Of a DNA stretch of 64,000 nucleotides, positions 1 to 7,797 are shown piece by piece; position 1 is the stretch's first letter, and every line of letters begins with the position of its first letter. The notes under the pieces were generated by a model. That model did no database searches. It was not told the origin of the DNA and saw only the letters and a program-made list of their open reading frames with translations. Both the position numbers and the translations under genes were made by a program. Source of the DNA: a virus; the IMG/VR virus record IMGVR_UViG_3300035701_000010, positions 33,657-97,656 of that record; one strand, 5' to 3'.

Positions 1-1055
1 ATGCCCTCTTTATATTCGGAATGCCATTCCATAGTTTTTTCTTCATCTTCTATTTCTTTACCAGAAAATTCAAAAAGAATTAATGTGGGCTTGGCCAAAT
101 AGCCATTTCTAATCATCCAGGATAAACTTTTCTTAAAAAGAACTTTCCCAGTCACGGCCCGAAGAAGCATTCCTTCTCCACTGCTTCTCATATACGTTGC
201 CGTTGTTCCAATTCTATAAACCGCATTGGTTGTTTTATAGAATACAGCTTTGAATGTCTTAGCCGGAGAGTGGTGAGCTTCATCTAAATAGACAGCATTT
301 GCGTTGACTAAAAGGTCATGAACTATCTCAGTTTTCATCGCAGGGACAAGAGTTTGATTTTTTGAAAATCGTTTTGGTGGAATAAGATAGTGATAAAGGC
401 TTTCCACACTGGCCACAGTGATTCTTTTAATATCCCATTGACCTTCGCCAACAAACCCCACAGGTTCTCCTTGAAATTTTTCTATTTCTTCCTTGAGTTG
501 TGAAAGAAGAGAAATTCCACTGGTCACGATAAGATGCTTAAAAGTGGGTTGATTTAGATCAAGACAAGAGATAATTAAATTGATAATTAATGTCTTACCA
601 GAGCCAGTAGGAATATTAATAACTCCTGTTCTATTTTCTAATGCTGACTTTAAAGCTTGGAGTTGGTATGGTCTAGGAATGATCTGCGGATGATTAGATA
701 AAACTTTTTGAATGGTGCCTTCTAAAATTTCGAGGGTTTTTCTCGTATCTTTTATCTGAAAAGAAAGATCCCGACTCTTTAGGGCTTTCAGAACTCTGCT
801 TAACATTCCGGTTGGAAAAGTTTGAGATTTAGAGTTATAAAGGCGAATATAACCATCCCACCAATCATTTCTAAATGCGGCAGAGTATTGCGCTCCAGCT
901 TGGAAATATCTTAATTCCTTATCTATGGCTTCGGTAGCTACAGGAGATAGACGACCATAGATTTTAGAATAAACGTTGCCTACGATAATTTGTAGAAGTT
1001 TATCAGACTTCAGACTGGCAACTTTAGAATTAGCAATTTTTTCTAGGATAGACAT
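1..1055 (-). CDS. SF2 DEAH-box helicase (UvsW-like), 3' end cut by window
   Basis: ATP-dependent DNA helicase or translocase of superfamily 2, the type that in T4 (UvsW) handles branched DNA during recombination and replication restart. 351 codons are visible; the C-terminal RecA lobe lies beyond the left edge. Walker A reads PTGSGKT (Lys about residue 154), motif II reads LDEAHHSP (Asp about 258), and motif III reads GTTAT shortly after. A roughly 120-residue N-terminal region precedes the helicase core. The ATG overlaps the TAA of the upstream gene (TAATG), so translation is probably coupled. The assignment to SF2 is secure; the UvsW-type role is inferred from domain order and phage context. 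Confidence 0.9.
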   Translation of the reverse strand, partial: MSILEKIANSKVASLKSDKLLQIIVGNVYSKIYGRLSPVATEAIDKELRYFQAGAQYSAAFRNDWWDGYIRLYNSKSQTFPTGMLSRVLKALKSRDLSFQIKDTRKTLEILEGTIQKVLSNHPQIIPRPYQLQALKSALENRTGVINIPTGSGKTLIINLIISCLDLNQPTFKHLIVTSGISLLSQLKEEIEKFQGEPVGFVGEGQWDIKRITVASVESLYHYLIPPKRFSKNQTLVPAMKTEIVHDLLVNANAVYLDEAHHSPAKTFKAVFYKTTNAVYRIGTTATYMRSSGEGMLLRAVTGKVLFKKSLSWMIRNGYLAKPTLILFEFSGKEIEDEEKTMEWHSEYKEG

Positions 1056-1312
1056 TAGTCTTTTCCTTTATTGAGGCCGGAGAAATCTACTCTTATGATT
1101 AATTCCGAACCTTTACGTTCAAAAGTAAAATATTCTAAAACAGAAGCGGCTATTGCTCCGGTTTGTTTTCTTATTTTATCTTCTACACGAGCACTGGCTT
1201 CTTTGGCTACTTCATTTACGATTTTAGCAACTTCTTGGTTGATTGCGGAAATAATTGAAGACACAATAGAATCGCTGGATGAACACTTGGTATCTGATAT
1301 TCCTAGTCCCAT
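1055..1312 (-). CDS. hypothetical protein, 85 aa
   Basis: No family recognised. I chose the start at 1312 (MGLGISD) because AGGAGG lies 4 bases upstream; a longer frame reaches 1363 but lacks such a site and would overlap the previous gene. The first half is a predicted amphipathic helix with many Ala, Val, Ser and Ile; the C-terminal third looks like beta strand. It sits directly before the helicase with a one-base stop/start overlap, so the two are probably made together. Confidence 0.75.
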   Translation of the reverse strand: MGLGISDTKCSSSDSIVSSIISAINQEVAKIVNEVAKEASARVEDKIRKQTGAIAASVLEYFTFERKGSELIIRVDFSGLNKGKD

Positions 1313-1320
1313 ATTTCCTC

Positions 1321-1536
1321 CTATAGACAACAGTGATATATTCCTCTTTGAATAATCCACCATTCGTTAATCATAGCGGTGCCTTCTCCTTTTTCTCTAT
1401 CAAACGTAATTGATTTCTTGTCTACATCCGTATAAGCGATTTTCATTTCTATTCCATCAATCTTGAGGGTGGCTGTGTGTTCCCAATCTACATTGCGAAT
1501 CACTTCTTCAATTCTAACCAGAACTTTTTTAGCCAT
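1321..1536 (-). CDS. hypothetical protein, 71 aa
   Basis: Begins MAKKVLVRIEEV with AGGAGG 7 bases upstream. A small, mostly beta-rich protein with alternating charged and hydrophobic residues (TATLKIDGIEMKIAY). It is the first gene of the leftmost three-gene block that ends with the helicase. No function can be given. Confidence 0.75.
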   Translation of the reverse strand: MAKKVLVRIEEVIRNVDWEHTATLKIDGIEMKIAYTDVDKKSITFDREKGEGTAMINEWWIIQRGIYHCCL

Positions 1537-1558
1537 TTAATCCTCCTGTTGTAACAAA

Positions 1559-1589
1559 GTTATATACCACGCAAGATGGTCAGAGCATT
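1559..1589 (-). promoter_or_regulatory. possible promoter for the leftmost block
   Basis: Upstream of 1536 the minus strand has an AT-rich -10-like TATATAAC at 1559-1566 preceded by TTGCGTGG. The -35 region is poor, so this fits the promoter family seen at 7.2, 12.1, 16.9, 19.0 and 26.0 kb only in its -10 part. Confidence 0.3.
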
Positions 1590-1837
1590 AAGAAAAAATA
1601 TTTTAAGGTGAAAGAGAGAATACAAAATCTTTTTGTTGTATCATTAGTCTCTAAAACTGTATAGTTTCACTAGCAACGTTCAGAGAAAAACAATAATATA
1701 ATAAGACTCTTCTTTTCTTCTCTTTCTTTATCTTTCTTCCTTTCTACACCTTCTTCTATGACTTTTTTGAATCACGGACTCTTCTCCAATCTCTCATCTA
1801 GCTTGATTCAAAATTTGATTACTTTTAAGCCTTTCTT
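1590..1837. other. intergenic, no gene seen
   Basis: About 250 bases, purine-rich on the minus strand (long TTC/TTT runs on the plus strand). A small AT-rich hairpin (ACAAAA/TTTTGT near 1621-1635) is the only structure. No convincing gene or terminator. Confidence 0.6.
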
Positions 1838-2041
1838 TTATTCCTTTTCCTTCAAGGTTTCGATCGCATCGTCTATAGTTCTATTAATAAACCAATCATC
1901 ATCATTCCACTGGACTGGGATGGTCATCTTAGGCGGTCTTCTTTCAGCGCACATGGCAGCCACCCTGTGTTGGCATTCCTTCAATCTTTCTAGAAGAGAG
2001 CCAGATTCCCTTACTTGGTCAACTAATTGTTTCTTTCTCAT
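1838..2041 (-). CDS. hypothetical protein, 67 aa
   Basis: Start placed at 2041 (MRKKQLVDQ) because GAGGAGG lies 6 bases upstream; a longer frame to 2104 lacks an SD. Predicted helical N-terminus followed by an acidic C-terminus (DDAIETLKEKE). The first 23 bases overlap the end of the upstream gene, and the SD lies inside that gene's EEEA codons, so it is translationally coupled. Confidence 0.75.
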   Translation of the reverse strand: MRKKQLVDQVRESGSLLERLKECQHRVAAMCAERRPPKMTIPVQWNDDDWFINRTIDDAIETLKEKE

Positions 2042-2267
2042 TAGCTTCCTCCTCGATAGGGGTGACCTGTGACAAATCGCCATAGTCAAAAACGTTATCA
2101 TCATAATCTACCAAATAAATTCTATGGCAACACGTTAAAATAACCTCACGCTGATAATTTGGATGATCTTTATCCCAATCAGAGATCGCTTGTGGCTTAA
2201 TCTTAACGGCCCGTATTTGGCCCTTACAGATAGGACACGGAACCTTTAAAATGCTTTCTGCAATCAT
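2019..2267 (-). CDS. zinc-ribbon-like protein, 82 aa
   Basis: Has a CPIC knuckle at residues 10-13 and a CCHR near residue 47, which could bind one zinc ion; the rest is acidic. The start ATG overlaps the stop of the upstream gene (ATGA). Role unknown. Small zinc proteins of this sort are frequent in this window and may act as transcription or host-interaction factors (inference). Confidence 0.75.
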   Translation of the reverse strand: MIAESILKVPCPICKGQIRAVKIKPQAISDWDKDHPNYQREVILTCCHRIYLVDYDDNVFDYGDLSQVTPIEEEANEKETIS

Positions 2268-2545
2268 TTAGCAGTCCCTCCTTCTCCACAACATTCGTTA
2301 AAAAAGTTTTCGTTTTCTTCTTTCTCCCATGGAATGACCTTTTCTCCCACCACGGCATTAAAATCAATAACCTGTTGAAAATCTCCAGAATTTGACATAA
2401 GCCATTGAGTGACTTGCTTTCTGGTTACGGGCAGGCCCATGCTCAGGACGGCCCCTCTTGTGAGTTCGTAGGTCATCGTGGCTTTTCCGCCGATCCAAAG
2501 CAATCCCACCACCTCAATCCAATTTCTTTCAACCACAAATTTCAT
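2264..2545 (-). CDS. hypothetical protein, 93 aa
   Basis: Start at 2545 (MKFVVERNW) chosen for AGGAGG 5 bases upstream. The segment LTRGAVLSMGLPVTRKQVTQWL resembles a short helix-turn-helix-like helical pair, but this is not strong enough to call DNA binding. The ATG lies within the last codons of the upstream gene. Confidence 0.7.
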   Translation of the reverse strand: MKFVVERNWIEVVGLLWIGGKATMTYELTRGAVLSMGLPVTRKQVTQWLMSNSGDFQQVIDFNAVVGEKVIPWEKEENENFFNECCGEGGTAK

Positions 2546-2720
2546 TTGGTCCTCCTTTTTTATAATACACCTTTTTGCAATCATGACAGGAAAAATAAAC
2601 GGGAATTAATGGAATATAAATTCTTCCAAATAATAATTTTCCATTGGAAACGGAAAATTGACGATGAAAATGAAAAAGACAATGAGCTTGTAACTTAATC
2701 CAAGCCACAAGAAATTTCAT
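2529..2720 (-). CDS. hypothetical protein, 63 aa, CxxC motif
   Basis: Begins MKFLVAWIK with GGGAGG 7 bases upstream. Aromatic- and His-rich N-terminal half, then CHDCKK and a lone Cys near the C-terminus. Overlaps the next gene's start by 17 bases. No function recognised. Confidence 0.65.
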   Translation of the reverse strand: MKFLVAWIKLQAHCLFHFHRQFSVSNGKLLFGRIYIPLIPVYFSCHDCKKVYYKKGGPNEICG

Positions 2721-2722
2721 TG

Positions 2723-3043
2723 TTATTTCCTCCCTTTAGGGCTGTTTAAGGTCCAGCATACAGTCTTGCAGACAGGACAAATAGGATGCCCCATATAGTT
2801 ATCGACCTTTGACAGATCAAAGGTATGAAAGTTAGAGCAGCGACTTATCGTTTGATTCTTTCTTCTTGAAGGATTTGGAACTTGACACCTAGAATGTCTT
2901 TCTTTCTTAAGGGGGGCAGAATCAAAAGCTTCGGGATAGACATCGCTTACGGCTTTTTCTGCTCTTTTTAGTTCTTCGGTGGTCGGAGTCCGGTTAAGAA
3001 TTTCCATTAACGCAATGAAAATGTATTTATGAAGAATAGTCAT
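2723..3043 (-). CDS. zinc-finger-like protein, 106 aa
   Basis: N-terminal helix (MTILHKYIFIALMEIL), then a Lys/Arg-rich middle and a C-terminal CPVCKTVCW motif; Cys at about residues 53 and 69 may complete a zinc site. SD AAGGAG. The final base of the upstream gene coincides with the start region at 3043, giving tight coupling. Function unknown. Confidence 0.75.
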   Translation of the reverse strand: MTILHKYIFIALMEILNRTPTTEELKRAEKAVSDVYPEAFDSAPLKKERHSRCQVPNPSRRKNQTISRCSNFHTFDLSKVDNYMGHPICPVCKTVCWTLNSPKGRK

Positions 3044-3234
3044 TACGTTCTCCTTTTGCTTACTTTCTTAGGGTACATTTTCATTTCTATATCTGCAAAA
3101 ACATCAATTCTCTTTTTCGCCGCTTCTATTGTCTTCCACGTTTTTAGACCATAAGTGATGATTACATCTTTTGAAATACTGATAGCTCTATCTCTATAAT
3201 AAATCGTATTGCCTTGCTTGCCTTTTAGTGTCAT
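3043..3234 (-). CDS. hypothetical protein, 63 aa
   Basis: Start at 3234 (MTLKGKQGN) follows AAGGAGG with 6-base spacing; a frame starting at 3261 has no SD. Basic, about half beta-like (NTIYYRDRAISIS), half helix. No family recognised. Confidence 0.7.
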   Translation of the reverse strand: MTLKGKQGNTIYYRDRAISISKDVIITYGLKTWKTIEAAKKRIDVFADIEMKMYPKKVSKRRT

Positions 3235-3434
3235 GATTTTCCTCCTTGTTTTTGAACCCATCGCTTTCTACATGCCCCTAAGGATTTTTGGTTGGGACAA
3301 GTTGGGCACTTCACGTTCCACTTATCTGCTCGATGCCAAAAGGTGCGCTTACATCGGTGACAAAACATCGTATGCTGGTTAACAACGGGGGTCCAAATAG
3401 TGTCTATGAGACTAATCTGATGCTCATCGAGCAC
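3231..3434 (-). CDS. zinc-ribbon protein, 67 aa, GTG start
   Basis: Begins with GTG at 3434 behind AGAGGA. Two CxxC pairs (CHRC, CPTC) about 17 residues apart form a classic zinc ribbon, followed by a basic tail (CRKRWVQKQGGK). Likely a small nucleic-acid- or protein-binding factor; partner unknown. Confidence 0.75.
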   Translation of the reverse strand: MLDEHQISLIDTIWTPVVNQHTMFCHRCKRTFWHRADKWNVKCPTCPNQKSLGACRKRWVQKQGGKS

Positions 3435-3639
3435 TTTTTTTATCCTCTTTGTAGGTGCTGTTCCATCGCTGGCCGGTCTTAATATAGTGGATCGTTTGTT
3501 TAGAAATATGGTATTGATTAGCCAGCCTTGTTTGAATCCCCCAATGCGGAAGGCTGGAGTGTAACGCTTCTCTTATTTCGTTGACTTGTGCTTGGGTCAA
3601 TTTAGCACTACAATTCTTTTCGCCTTTTCTTTGGTACAT
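3424..3639 (-). CDS. helix-turn-helix protein, 71 aa
   Basis: Basic N-terminus, then AKLTQAQVNEIREAL and a typical HTH (IQTRLANQYHISKQTIHYI) ending in GQRW. This layout matches the HTH found in phage HNH/NUMOD-type proteins and small phage regulators. Three possible starts lie in tandem (GTG, ATG, ATG); 3639 has the best spacing from AAGGAG. Probably DNA-binding; the operator is unknown. Confidence 0.8.
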   Translation of the reverse strand: MYQRKGEKNCSAKLTQAQVNEIREALHSSLPHWGIQTRLANQYHISKQTIHYIKTGQRWNSTYKEDKKSAR

Positions 3640-3641
3640 CA

Positions 3642-3863
3642 TCACTCCTTTGTCGTACCGGATATTATTTCTATTAAAAGAGCGTCACATGAGGAACATG
3701 CGAAGGGATTAGATGAAGCAATCCAAGAAGTCGAACCTTTCTTATCAGCTACTGGAGTTCCATCTGGTTCAAACATTCGAAATCTGTCTCCGGTAACTAA
3801 TTCAGAAAAATCTATCTTCATCCATCGTTCGTTAACCCATACTTCTACTTTTCTTTGGGACAT
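3642..3863 (-). CDS. conserved phage small protein, 73 aa
   Basis: Start at 3863 (MSQRKVEVWV) is set by AAAGGAG 6 bases upstream; a longer frame to 3944 lacks a site. The core WMKIDFSELVTGDRFRMFEP, followed by DGTPV and a KGSTSWIAS motif, is a compact beta domain I recognise as recurrent in small phage proteins that have the GD-x-F-R-M-F-E motif. Function unknown. A Cys pair (CSSC) sits near the end. Confidence 0.75.
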   Translation of the reverse strand: MSQRKVEVWVNERWMKIDFSELVTGDRFRMFEPDGTPVADKKGSTSWIASSNPFACSSCDALLIEIISGTTKE

Positions 3864-4693
3864 AACTGCTCCTTTAGAAAACCAAAGAGAACCTTTATGG
3901 TTACATCTATTTTGATATGTTCTGGAATCGCTGGCACTTGACATGGTTCAGCAGTCAATTCAGTGAATTGTGGATCCTTTTCAATTTTTGAAGTATGATC
4001 AACTTCTTTAGTCAGTTCAGATTGAAGATTTTCTTTGGCGGATTCATCAGAAATGGTAATGGCTATTGGAGGATCTCTGAACGGTTTTGTTTTCTTGCCT
4101 ATTTTCGGAATAATTTCAGTATTTGATTTTCTTTCTAATCTTTCTTTTCTTGATAAGATGATGTTTAAACTTCGAAAGGTGCCAACGGCATCTTCAACTG
4201 TTTGATCATCAAAAACGATGTGATATTCATAAACGTTAGCAGAGTTTGCTCGTCGCAACATGGTTGGAGGATGTTTGGTTGCGTTTAGGATCTTATATAT
4301 TCTTGAATTCAAAGCAGTGACACTTGGATAGTGCCCTCCAATGGCCTTATAGAGTTGTGAAGTCGTAAACCACTGTTCTTTATCTTTGAAGTAAAATTCT
4401 AAAATCTGCCTTAGTGCATTTTTTTGTCTTTCTTCTGCCATTTTCGCTACCTCCTCCTGCGAATAGATTTTTGTGCTAATTACCCCCTTCGGACAATTTT
4501 CCCATTTAGTTTTTCTGTAGTGAGATATAATCTTTTTTGTTTCTCTTGTTGATTTTTTGACCTCTTTTTCAATTTCAGAAGTTTTTTCTTTTTCATCTTC
4601 TCCTTTCAAAAACTCCTTAAGAGAGATGGTCTTGCCGCCAATACAGATGTTAATGCCATCCTTAGGATCTTGGCTCCCTTTTGGGTTTTCCAT
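3845..4693 (-). CDS. hypothetical protein with winged-helix-like centre, 282 aa
   Basis: Starts at 4693 behind AGGAG. Charged N-terminal third (Lys/Glu-rich), then a central segment around residues 90-165 (LEFYFKDKEQWFTTSQLYKA, RIYKILNATKHPP) resembling a winged helix, then a low-complexity tail rich in Glu, Lys, Ser and Thr. Could bind nucleic acid or a host protein; I recognise no family. The last 19 bases overlap the next gene, and its start overlaps the coiled-coil gene upstream. Confidence 0.75.
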   Translation of the reverse strand: MENPKGSQDPKDGINICIGGKTISLKEFLKGEDEKEKTSEIEKEVKKSTRETKKIISHYRKTKWENCPKGVISTKIYSQEEVAKMAEERQKNALRQILEFYFKDKEQWFTTSQLYKAIGGHYPSVTALNSRIYKILNATKHPPTMLRRANSANVYEYHIVFDDQTVEDAVGTFRSLNIILSRKERLERKSNTEIIPKIGKKTKPFRDPPIAITISDESAKENLQSELTKEVDHTSKIEKDPQFTELTAEPCQVPAIPEHIKIDVTIKVLFGFLKEQLCPKEK

Positions 4694-5168
4694 TTTCGTT
4701 CTCCTGGGTTACTGGCTTTTCCATTAATAAGATTTCTTCATCTCCTTTCAGTTTGCCATAAAAACTCACTCTCCATCCGCTATCATAAAGAACTAGAATC
4801 TTACTCACTTCTATTTCAGATCCAACAAACTTTTTAACCTTCCAACGAACTTTTTTGTCTATGTGCGATTTAACAACACTATGAGCAATCGATTCTATCA
4901 TGGAGAATAACTGGTTGGTTGCTTTGTTCATAATGTCGTCATGAACTTGCTGCATCATTGCGTCAAGAGCTTTCAAAGCAGTTCTTTTTAATTTCTTTTC
5001 AATGAATTCTGTCATAGCGGCTCTGATCTTTTCGTCAAGAGATTGATTATCTGCTTCTAGTTGAAGAATTCTTGCTTTGGCTGTTTTTAGTCTCGTTGAA
5101 AGAGTTTCAATTTGACCTTCAAGGTCTGTTTTAACGGCTTCTAGTTCTTTTGCTTTGACCAGTAACAT
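4662..5168 (-). CDS. coiled-coil protein, 168 aa
   Basis: Residues 1-60 form a strong predicted coiled coil (ELEAVKTDLEGQIETLSTRL), residues 60-115 are helical, and the C-terminus is more beta-like (YDSGWRVSFYGKL). GAGGAGG precedes the start at 5168. The start overlaps the sigma-like gene by 38 bases, so both are probably coupled. Role unknown; oligomeric by inference. Confidence 0.8.
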   Translation of the reverse strand: MLLVKAKELEAVKTDLEGQIETLSTRLKTAKARILQLEADNQSLDEKIRAAMTEFIEKKLKRTALKALDAMMQQVHDDIMNKATNQLFSMIESIAHSVVKSHIDKKVRWKVKKFVGSEIEVSKILVLYDSGWRVSFYGKLKGDEEILLMEKPVTQENENGKPKREPRS

Positions 5169-6000
5169 AAATAGTTCCCTCCTCAGACATTTGAATTCCT
5201 GTTTGGATGATTGTGTGTTCTATGATTTTAAACGCTTGGTTAATCACTCGTTTGTCTACTTTAAAATAAGTCGCCATAGCTCCTATGGTTGGTGTAACTA
5301 GAAATGGTCTCCTTGAATCATAAGACTGGTTAGCCTTCCTTGCTCTGCATCTAAAATCAAACATAATTATTTCTTCAAAGCGACTGTTGGTTTTATATAG
5401 AGTATCGAAAACTTTTCTTACGAAACTTCTTTTTCTTCTAATAAATCCAGTAGGTGTGTAGCGACTCGCGTCAAGTTTCTTCTTTACTCTTTTAAGGAGT
5501 TGCGAATATGAAAGTTTGAATTCAGGATTTTCTATATGAGAATCTTGAATTACGTCTTGAAGAAAATAGGATGAATTCGGTTGCTCTAAATCTACCCTAT
5601 CATTAAAAATACCAGATCCTTCATTTGCATCAGGTCTAACTCCTTTCCAGAAGAACCCAAAATTCGTTTCAAAAATTGACCGGACTGGAAAAACTTTATT
5701 ATCTATCTTTGGGATTTTGTCTCCTGTAGTTAAATGAGAGCGTTGATTAATAAAAAAGTTCTTAGCGATTTTCTTGATAAAGGTGGCTAAGCTGCTTACT
5801 TCCGGGTTATAGCTGGGAAGATTATTTAGCAGCTTAATTCTTAAATCTTGACATAAATCATCAGTTTCTATAGAGTAATCGAAAAAGAATGATGTAACCC
5901 ATTTGGAACAAATACTTTCTATTAAAGGATTGTATTGGATAAGAAGTTGTTTGACCGAAACCCGTTTGAGTTTTCCATTTTCTCTGATCAGTAATTTCAT
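5131..6000 (-). CDS. sigma-70-like RNA polymerase sigma factor, 289 aa
   Basis: Residues 25-90 match sigma region 2 of ECF-type factors: an NPLIESIC helix, then ETDDLCQDLRIKLLNNLPSY, PEVSSLATFIKKIAKNFFIN. A C-terminal part (about 235-275) could serve as region 4: TIGAMATYFKVDKRVINQAF resembles an HTH. The 150 residues between are unfamiliar. Such a factor would direct host RNA polymerase to phage promoters, perhaps the virion genes. GGAG precedes the start. The region-2 match is fairly clear; the region-4 match is weaker, and the promoter target is unknown. Confidence 0.7.
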   Translation of the reverse strand: MKLLIRENGKLKRVSVKQLLIQYNPLIESICSKWVTSFFFDYSIETDDLCQDLRIKLLNNLPSYNPEVSSLATFIKKIAKNFFINQRSHLTTGDKIPKIDNKVFPVRSIFETNFGFFWKGVRPDANEGSGIFNDRVDLEQPNSSYFLQDVIQDSHIENPEFKLSYSQLLKRVKKKLDASRYTPTGFIRRKRSFVRKVFDTLYKTNSRFEEIIMFDFRCRARKANQSYDSRRPFLVTPTIGAMATYFKVDKRVINQAFKIIEHTIIQTGIQMSEEGTIYVTGQSKRTRSR

Positions 6001-6021
6001 AGATTCTCCGCATATTTAACC

Positions 6022-6705
6022 TCATTTCGAGAGTTCATTGCTTCTTTTAAAGAGTTCCGAAGCCAGTTGTTCTTCTGTTATTTCAGGATTTTTGGTCATT
6101 ATTTCTTCAGCAAGAGCATTCAGCTTGTGCGTTGCTTTTAATCTTAAAGTTTTGGCCATGCCAGCAAGGAGAGCTGAAAACTTAGAGAGGTTGATTTGGG
6201 CAGGAGGCGGTTCAATTTCATCAACGTAGAGAATATTTTGAGAAGTTAAATATCGATCCCATTCCTTATCTGTGGAATGCGGGCATTTAGAGATAAGGCG
6301 TAGACAATCAGAACAAATCATTGCTCGAATTCTAATTTCTATTTCATGAAAGTTTCTAACTACTAGAGTATCTGTATCAAAGTGATAGTTAATTTCTACA
6401 TTTGAGATAAATGTCGTGTGTTCAAAAAATAGACAAAACTGAGCATAAAGCAATTTTGGTTCTTTAAGAGAAATTCTATCACATCCAATATTCGGAGATA
6501 CTCTTATCTCTGCGTCAGCAATGTACCACCAACGATCTTGTTGGTTTGCAGGTGGCCAGACAGAAAACGTGTTGGAAGGCATTTTATGAAATATTGTTTC
6601 TATTTCTTTGTTAGAGCTTAGTAAGTTGTATATTCTTGGCTGTAGCGCCTTAAATAAAGGTGGTTGATCATTAACATACAAGATTTTAATTTTCTTTTCT
6701 GACAT
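6022..6705 (-). CDS. hypothetical protein, 227 aa
   Basis: No family recognised. Mixed alpha/beta protein with one Cys cluster (CSDCLRLISKC, about residues 131-141) that may bind zinc; the C-terminal 60 residues are helical. Its SD is GGGGGTGG. Start overlaps the end of the next gene upstream by 20 bases. Lies directly before the sigma-like gene, suggesting shared regulation. Confidence 0.75.
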   Translation of the reverse strand: MSEKKIKILYVNDQPPLFKALQPRIYNLLSSNKEIETIFHKMPSNTFSVWPPANQQDRWWYIADAEIRVSPNIGCDRISLKEPKLLYAQFCLFFEHTTFISNVEINYHFDTDTLVVRNFHEIEIRIRAMICSDCLRLISKCPHSTDKEWDRYLTSQNILYVDEIEPPPAQINLSKFSALLAGMAKTLRLKATHKLNALAEEIMTKNPEITEEQLASELFKRSNELSK

Positions 6706-6979
6706 AGTCCACCCCCAGAGAATCTCTTACGGTACTCTGTATGTCCTCTTCGCTCCATCCTTCCTCCCTTAAATCTTTAACATAATCGTCGACGATTTCT
6801 GATAGGGTGACGTCTAAACACTCGTCAATGTCTTCTAATTTTCCTTCTTTTTCTTTTTGAATCTCTCGTAATTTTTCTTCAGTTAAGAGTTTATAGTAGA
6901 TTGATTTTACGAAAAGGCTCGTTTTTTCGTAAACTTCCATAAGCCACCACTTCACTATAATCTTAAGATCAGTTATCAT
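6686..6979 (-). CDS. hypothetical acidic helical protein, 97 aa
   Basis: I place the start at 6979 (MITDLKII), 9 bases after GGAG and overlapping the stop of the zinc-ribbon gene upstream; ATGs further upstream would run through that gene. Mostly helical and acidic (EEGWSEEDIQSTVRDSLG). No function recognised. Confidence 0.7.
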   Translation of the reverse strand: MITDLKIIVKWWLMEVYEKTSLFVKSIYYKLLTEEKLREIQKEKEGKLEDIDECLDVTLSEIVDDYVKDLREEGWSEEDIQSTVRDSLGVDYVRKEN

Positions 6980-7142
6980 GTGGCATTTCTCCATCCTCCC
7001 CATTAAGATTTGGTCCGGTGTCTAACAAATCCAAACTGGCACCACAATTGGTGCAGAAAGTTGCACCCAAAATCATAAAAGAAGGGTCTTCATCATAAGA
7101 ATCCTTATGGTCGCACACTGGACATTTGATCGTCATCCCCAT
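6969..7142 (-). CDS. small zinc-ribbon protein, 57 aa
   Basis: Starts at 7142 behind GGGGGTG. Two knuckles, CPVC and CTNCG, about 23 residues apart form a rubredoxin-like zinc ribbon; the tail is acidic. First gene after the promoter at 7167-7195. Its stop overlaps the next start by 11 bases. Confidence 0.75.
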   Translation of the reverse strand: MGMTIKCPVCDHKDSYDEDPSFMILGATFCTNCGASLDLLDTGPNLNGEDGEMPHDN

Positions 7143-7166
7143 ATCAACACCCCCGCCTTTTTATTT

Positions 7167-7195
7167 ATTGTACTATAAAGAAATGCCAGATGCAA
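7167..7195 (-). promoter_or_regulatory. sigma70-type promoter
   Basis: Minus strand: TTGCAT (7190-7195), 17-base spacer, TACAAT (7167-7172). It lies between a terminator-like hairpin and the zinc-ribbon gene starting at 7142. One of a family of near-identical promoters in this window. Confidence 0.75.
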
Positions 7196-7222
7196 TAAAA
7201 AACTGGCGCATTTCCTATGCCA
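7196..7222 (-). terminator. possible intrinsic terminator
   Basis: On the minus strand a TGGC...GCCA stem with an imperfect AT/GC extension is followed by GTTTTTTATT, starting at the stop codon of the gene ending at 7215. The promoter for the next block begins immediately after. Confidence 0.45.
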
Positions 7223-7580
7223 AAAAAGGAGTTTTGGTTTCTTGCCATGTTTGAGAAATTAGTTCGTCACTGACCCTTAACCATTTTCTTATATCTCTAA
7301 TGGCGTCTTGATCAAAATCTGTGACAATAATCGCTCCGCAATTAGAACACGCCATGATTCCACGAATCATATTGTTGCCTATAACGAGTACTGAACTGTG
7401 GAGAATACTATAGCATTGGCCGCATCCAGATTCTCCAATATCTTCAATCGCATGGAGCGAAAGATAAGTTCTTGCTTTAAAGGTAATGAAATACGTTTTT
7501 CCAATATTAACCACATCGTATCCACCTCTCGGGATAAGATCAGTTACATGATATGAAATTTTAGATTTAGATGTTGACAT
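7215..7580 (-). CDS. hypothetical protein, 121 aa, CGQC/CSNC zinc site
   Basis: Begins MSTSKSKISY; two CxxC pairs (CGQC near residue 53, CSNC near 77) bracket a beta-rich core and may hold a zinc ion. C-terminal 35 residues helical. No clear SD; it begins 2 bases after the stop of the gene at 7582, so re-initiation is likely. Function unknown. Confidence 0.7.
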   Translation of the reverse strand: MSTSKSKISYHVTDLIPRGGYDVVNIGKTYFITFKARTYLSLHAIEDIGESGCGQCYSILHSSVLVIGNNMIRGIMACSNCGAIIVTDFDQDAIRDIRKWLRVSDELISQTWQETKTPFLA

Positions 7581-7581
7581 A

Positions 7582-7797
7582 TTATTTTACAATAAACAAG
7601 TGTTTCACTGATCGAAGTAGATAGGTCGCTTTTGGATCATTTAGCTTCAAATCCATCGCTTTTAATCCTTGAGCAATAAGATCTTTCGTTTCTTCCATAG
7701 AAAGGTTATCACTAGATATAACCCAAAGATAATTTTCTTTGTCAACGAAGATCTTTACTTCGGCTATTGCTTCTGGAATGATTGCTTTGCTGCTCAT
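7582..7797 (-). CDS. hypothetical protein, 71 aa
   Basis: Start ATG overlaps the stop of the DNA ligase gene (ATGA), with GGTGAG upstream inside the ligase frame. Alternating strand and helix (VKIFVDKENYLWVISSDN). No family recognised; coupled to ligase expression. Confidence 0.7.
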   Translation of the reverse strand: MSSKAIIPEAIAEVKIFVDKENYLWVISSDNLSMEETKDLIAQGLKAMDLKLNDPKATYLLRSVKHLFIVK

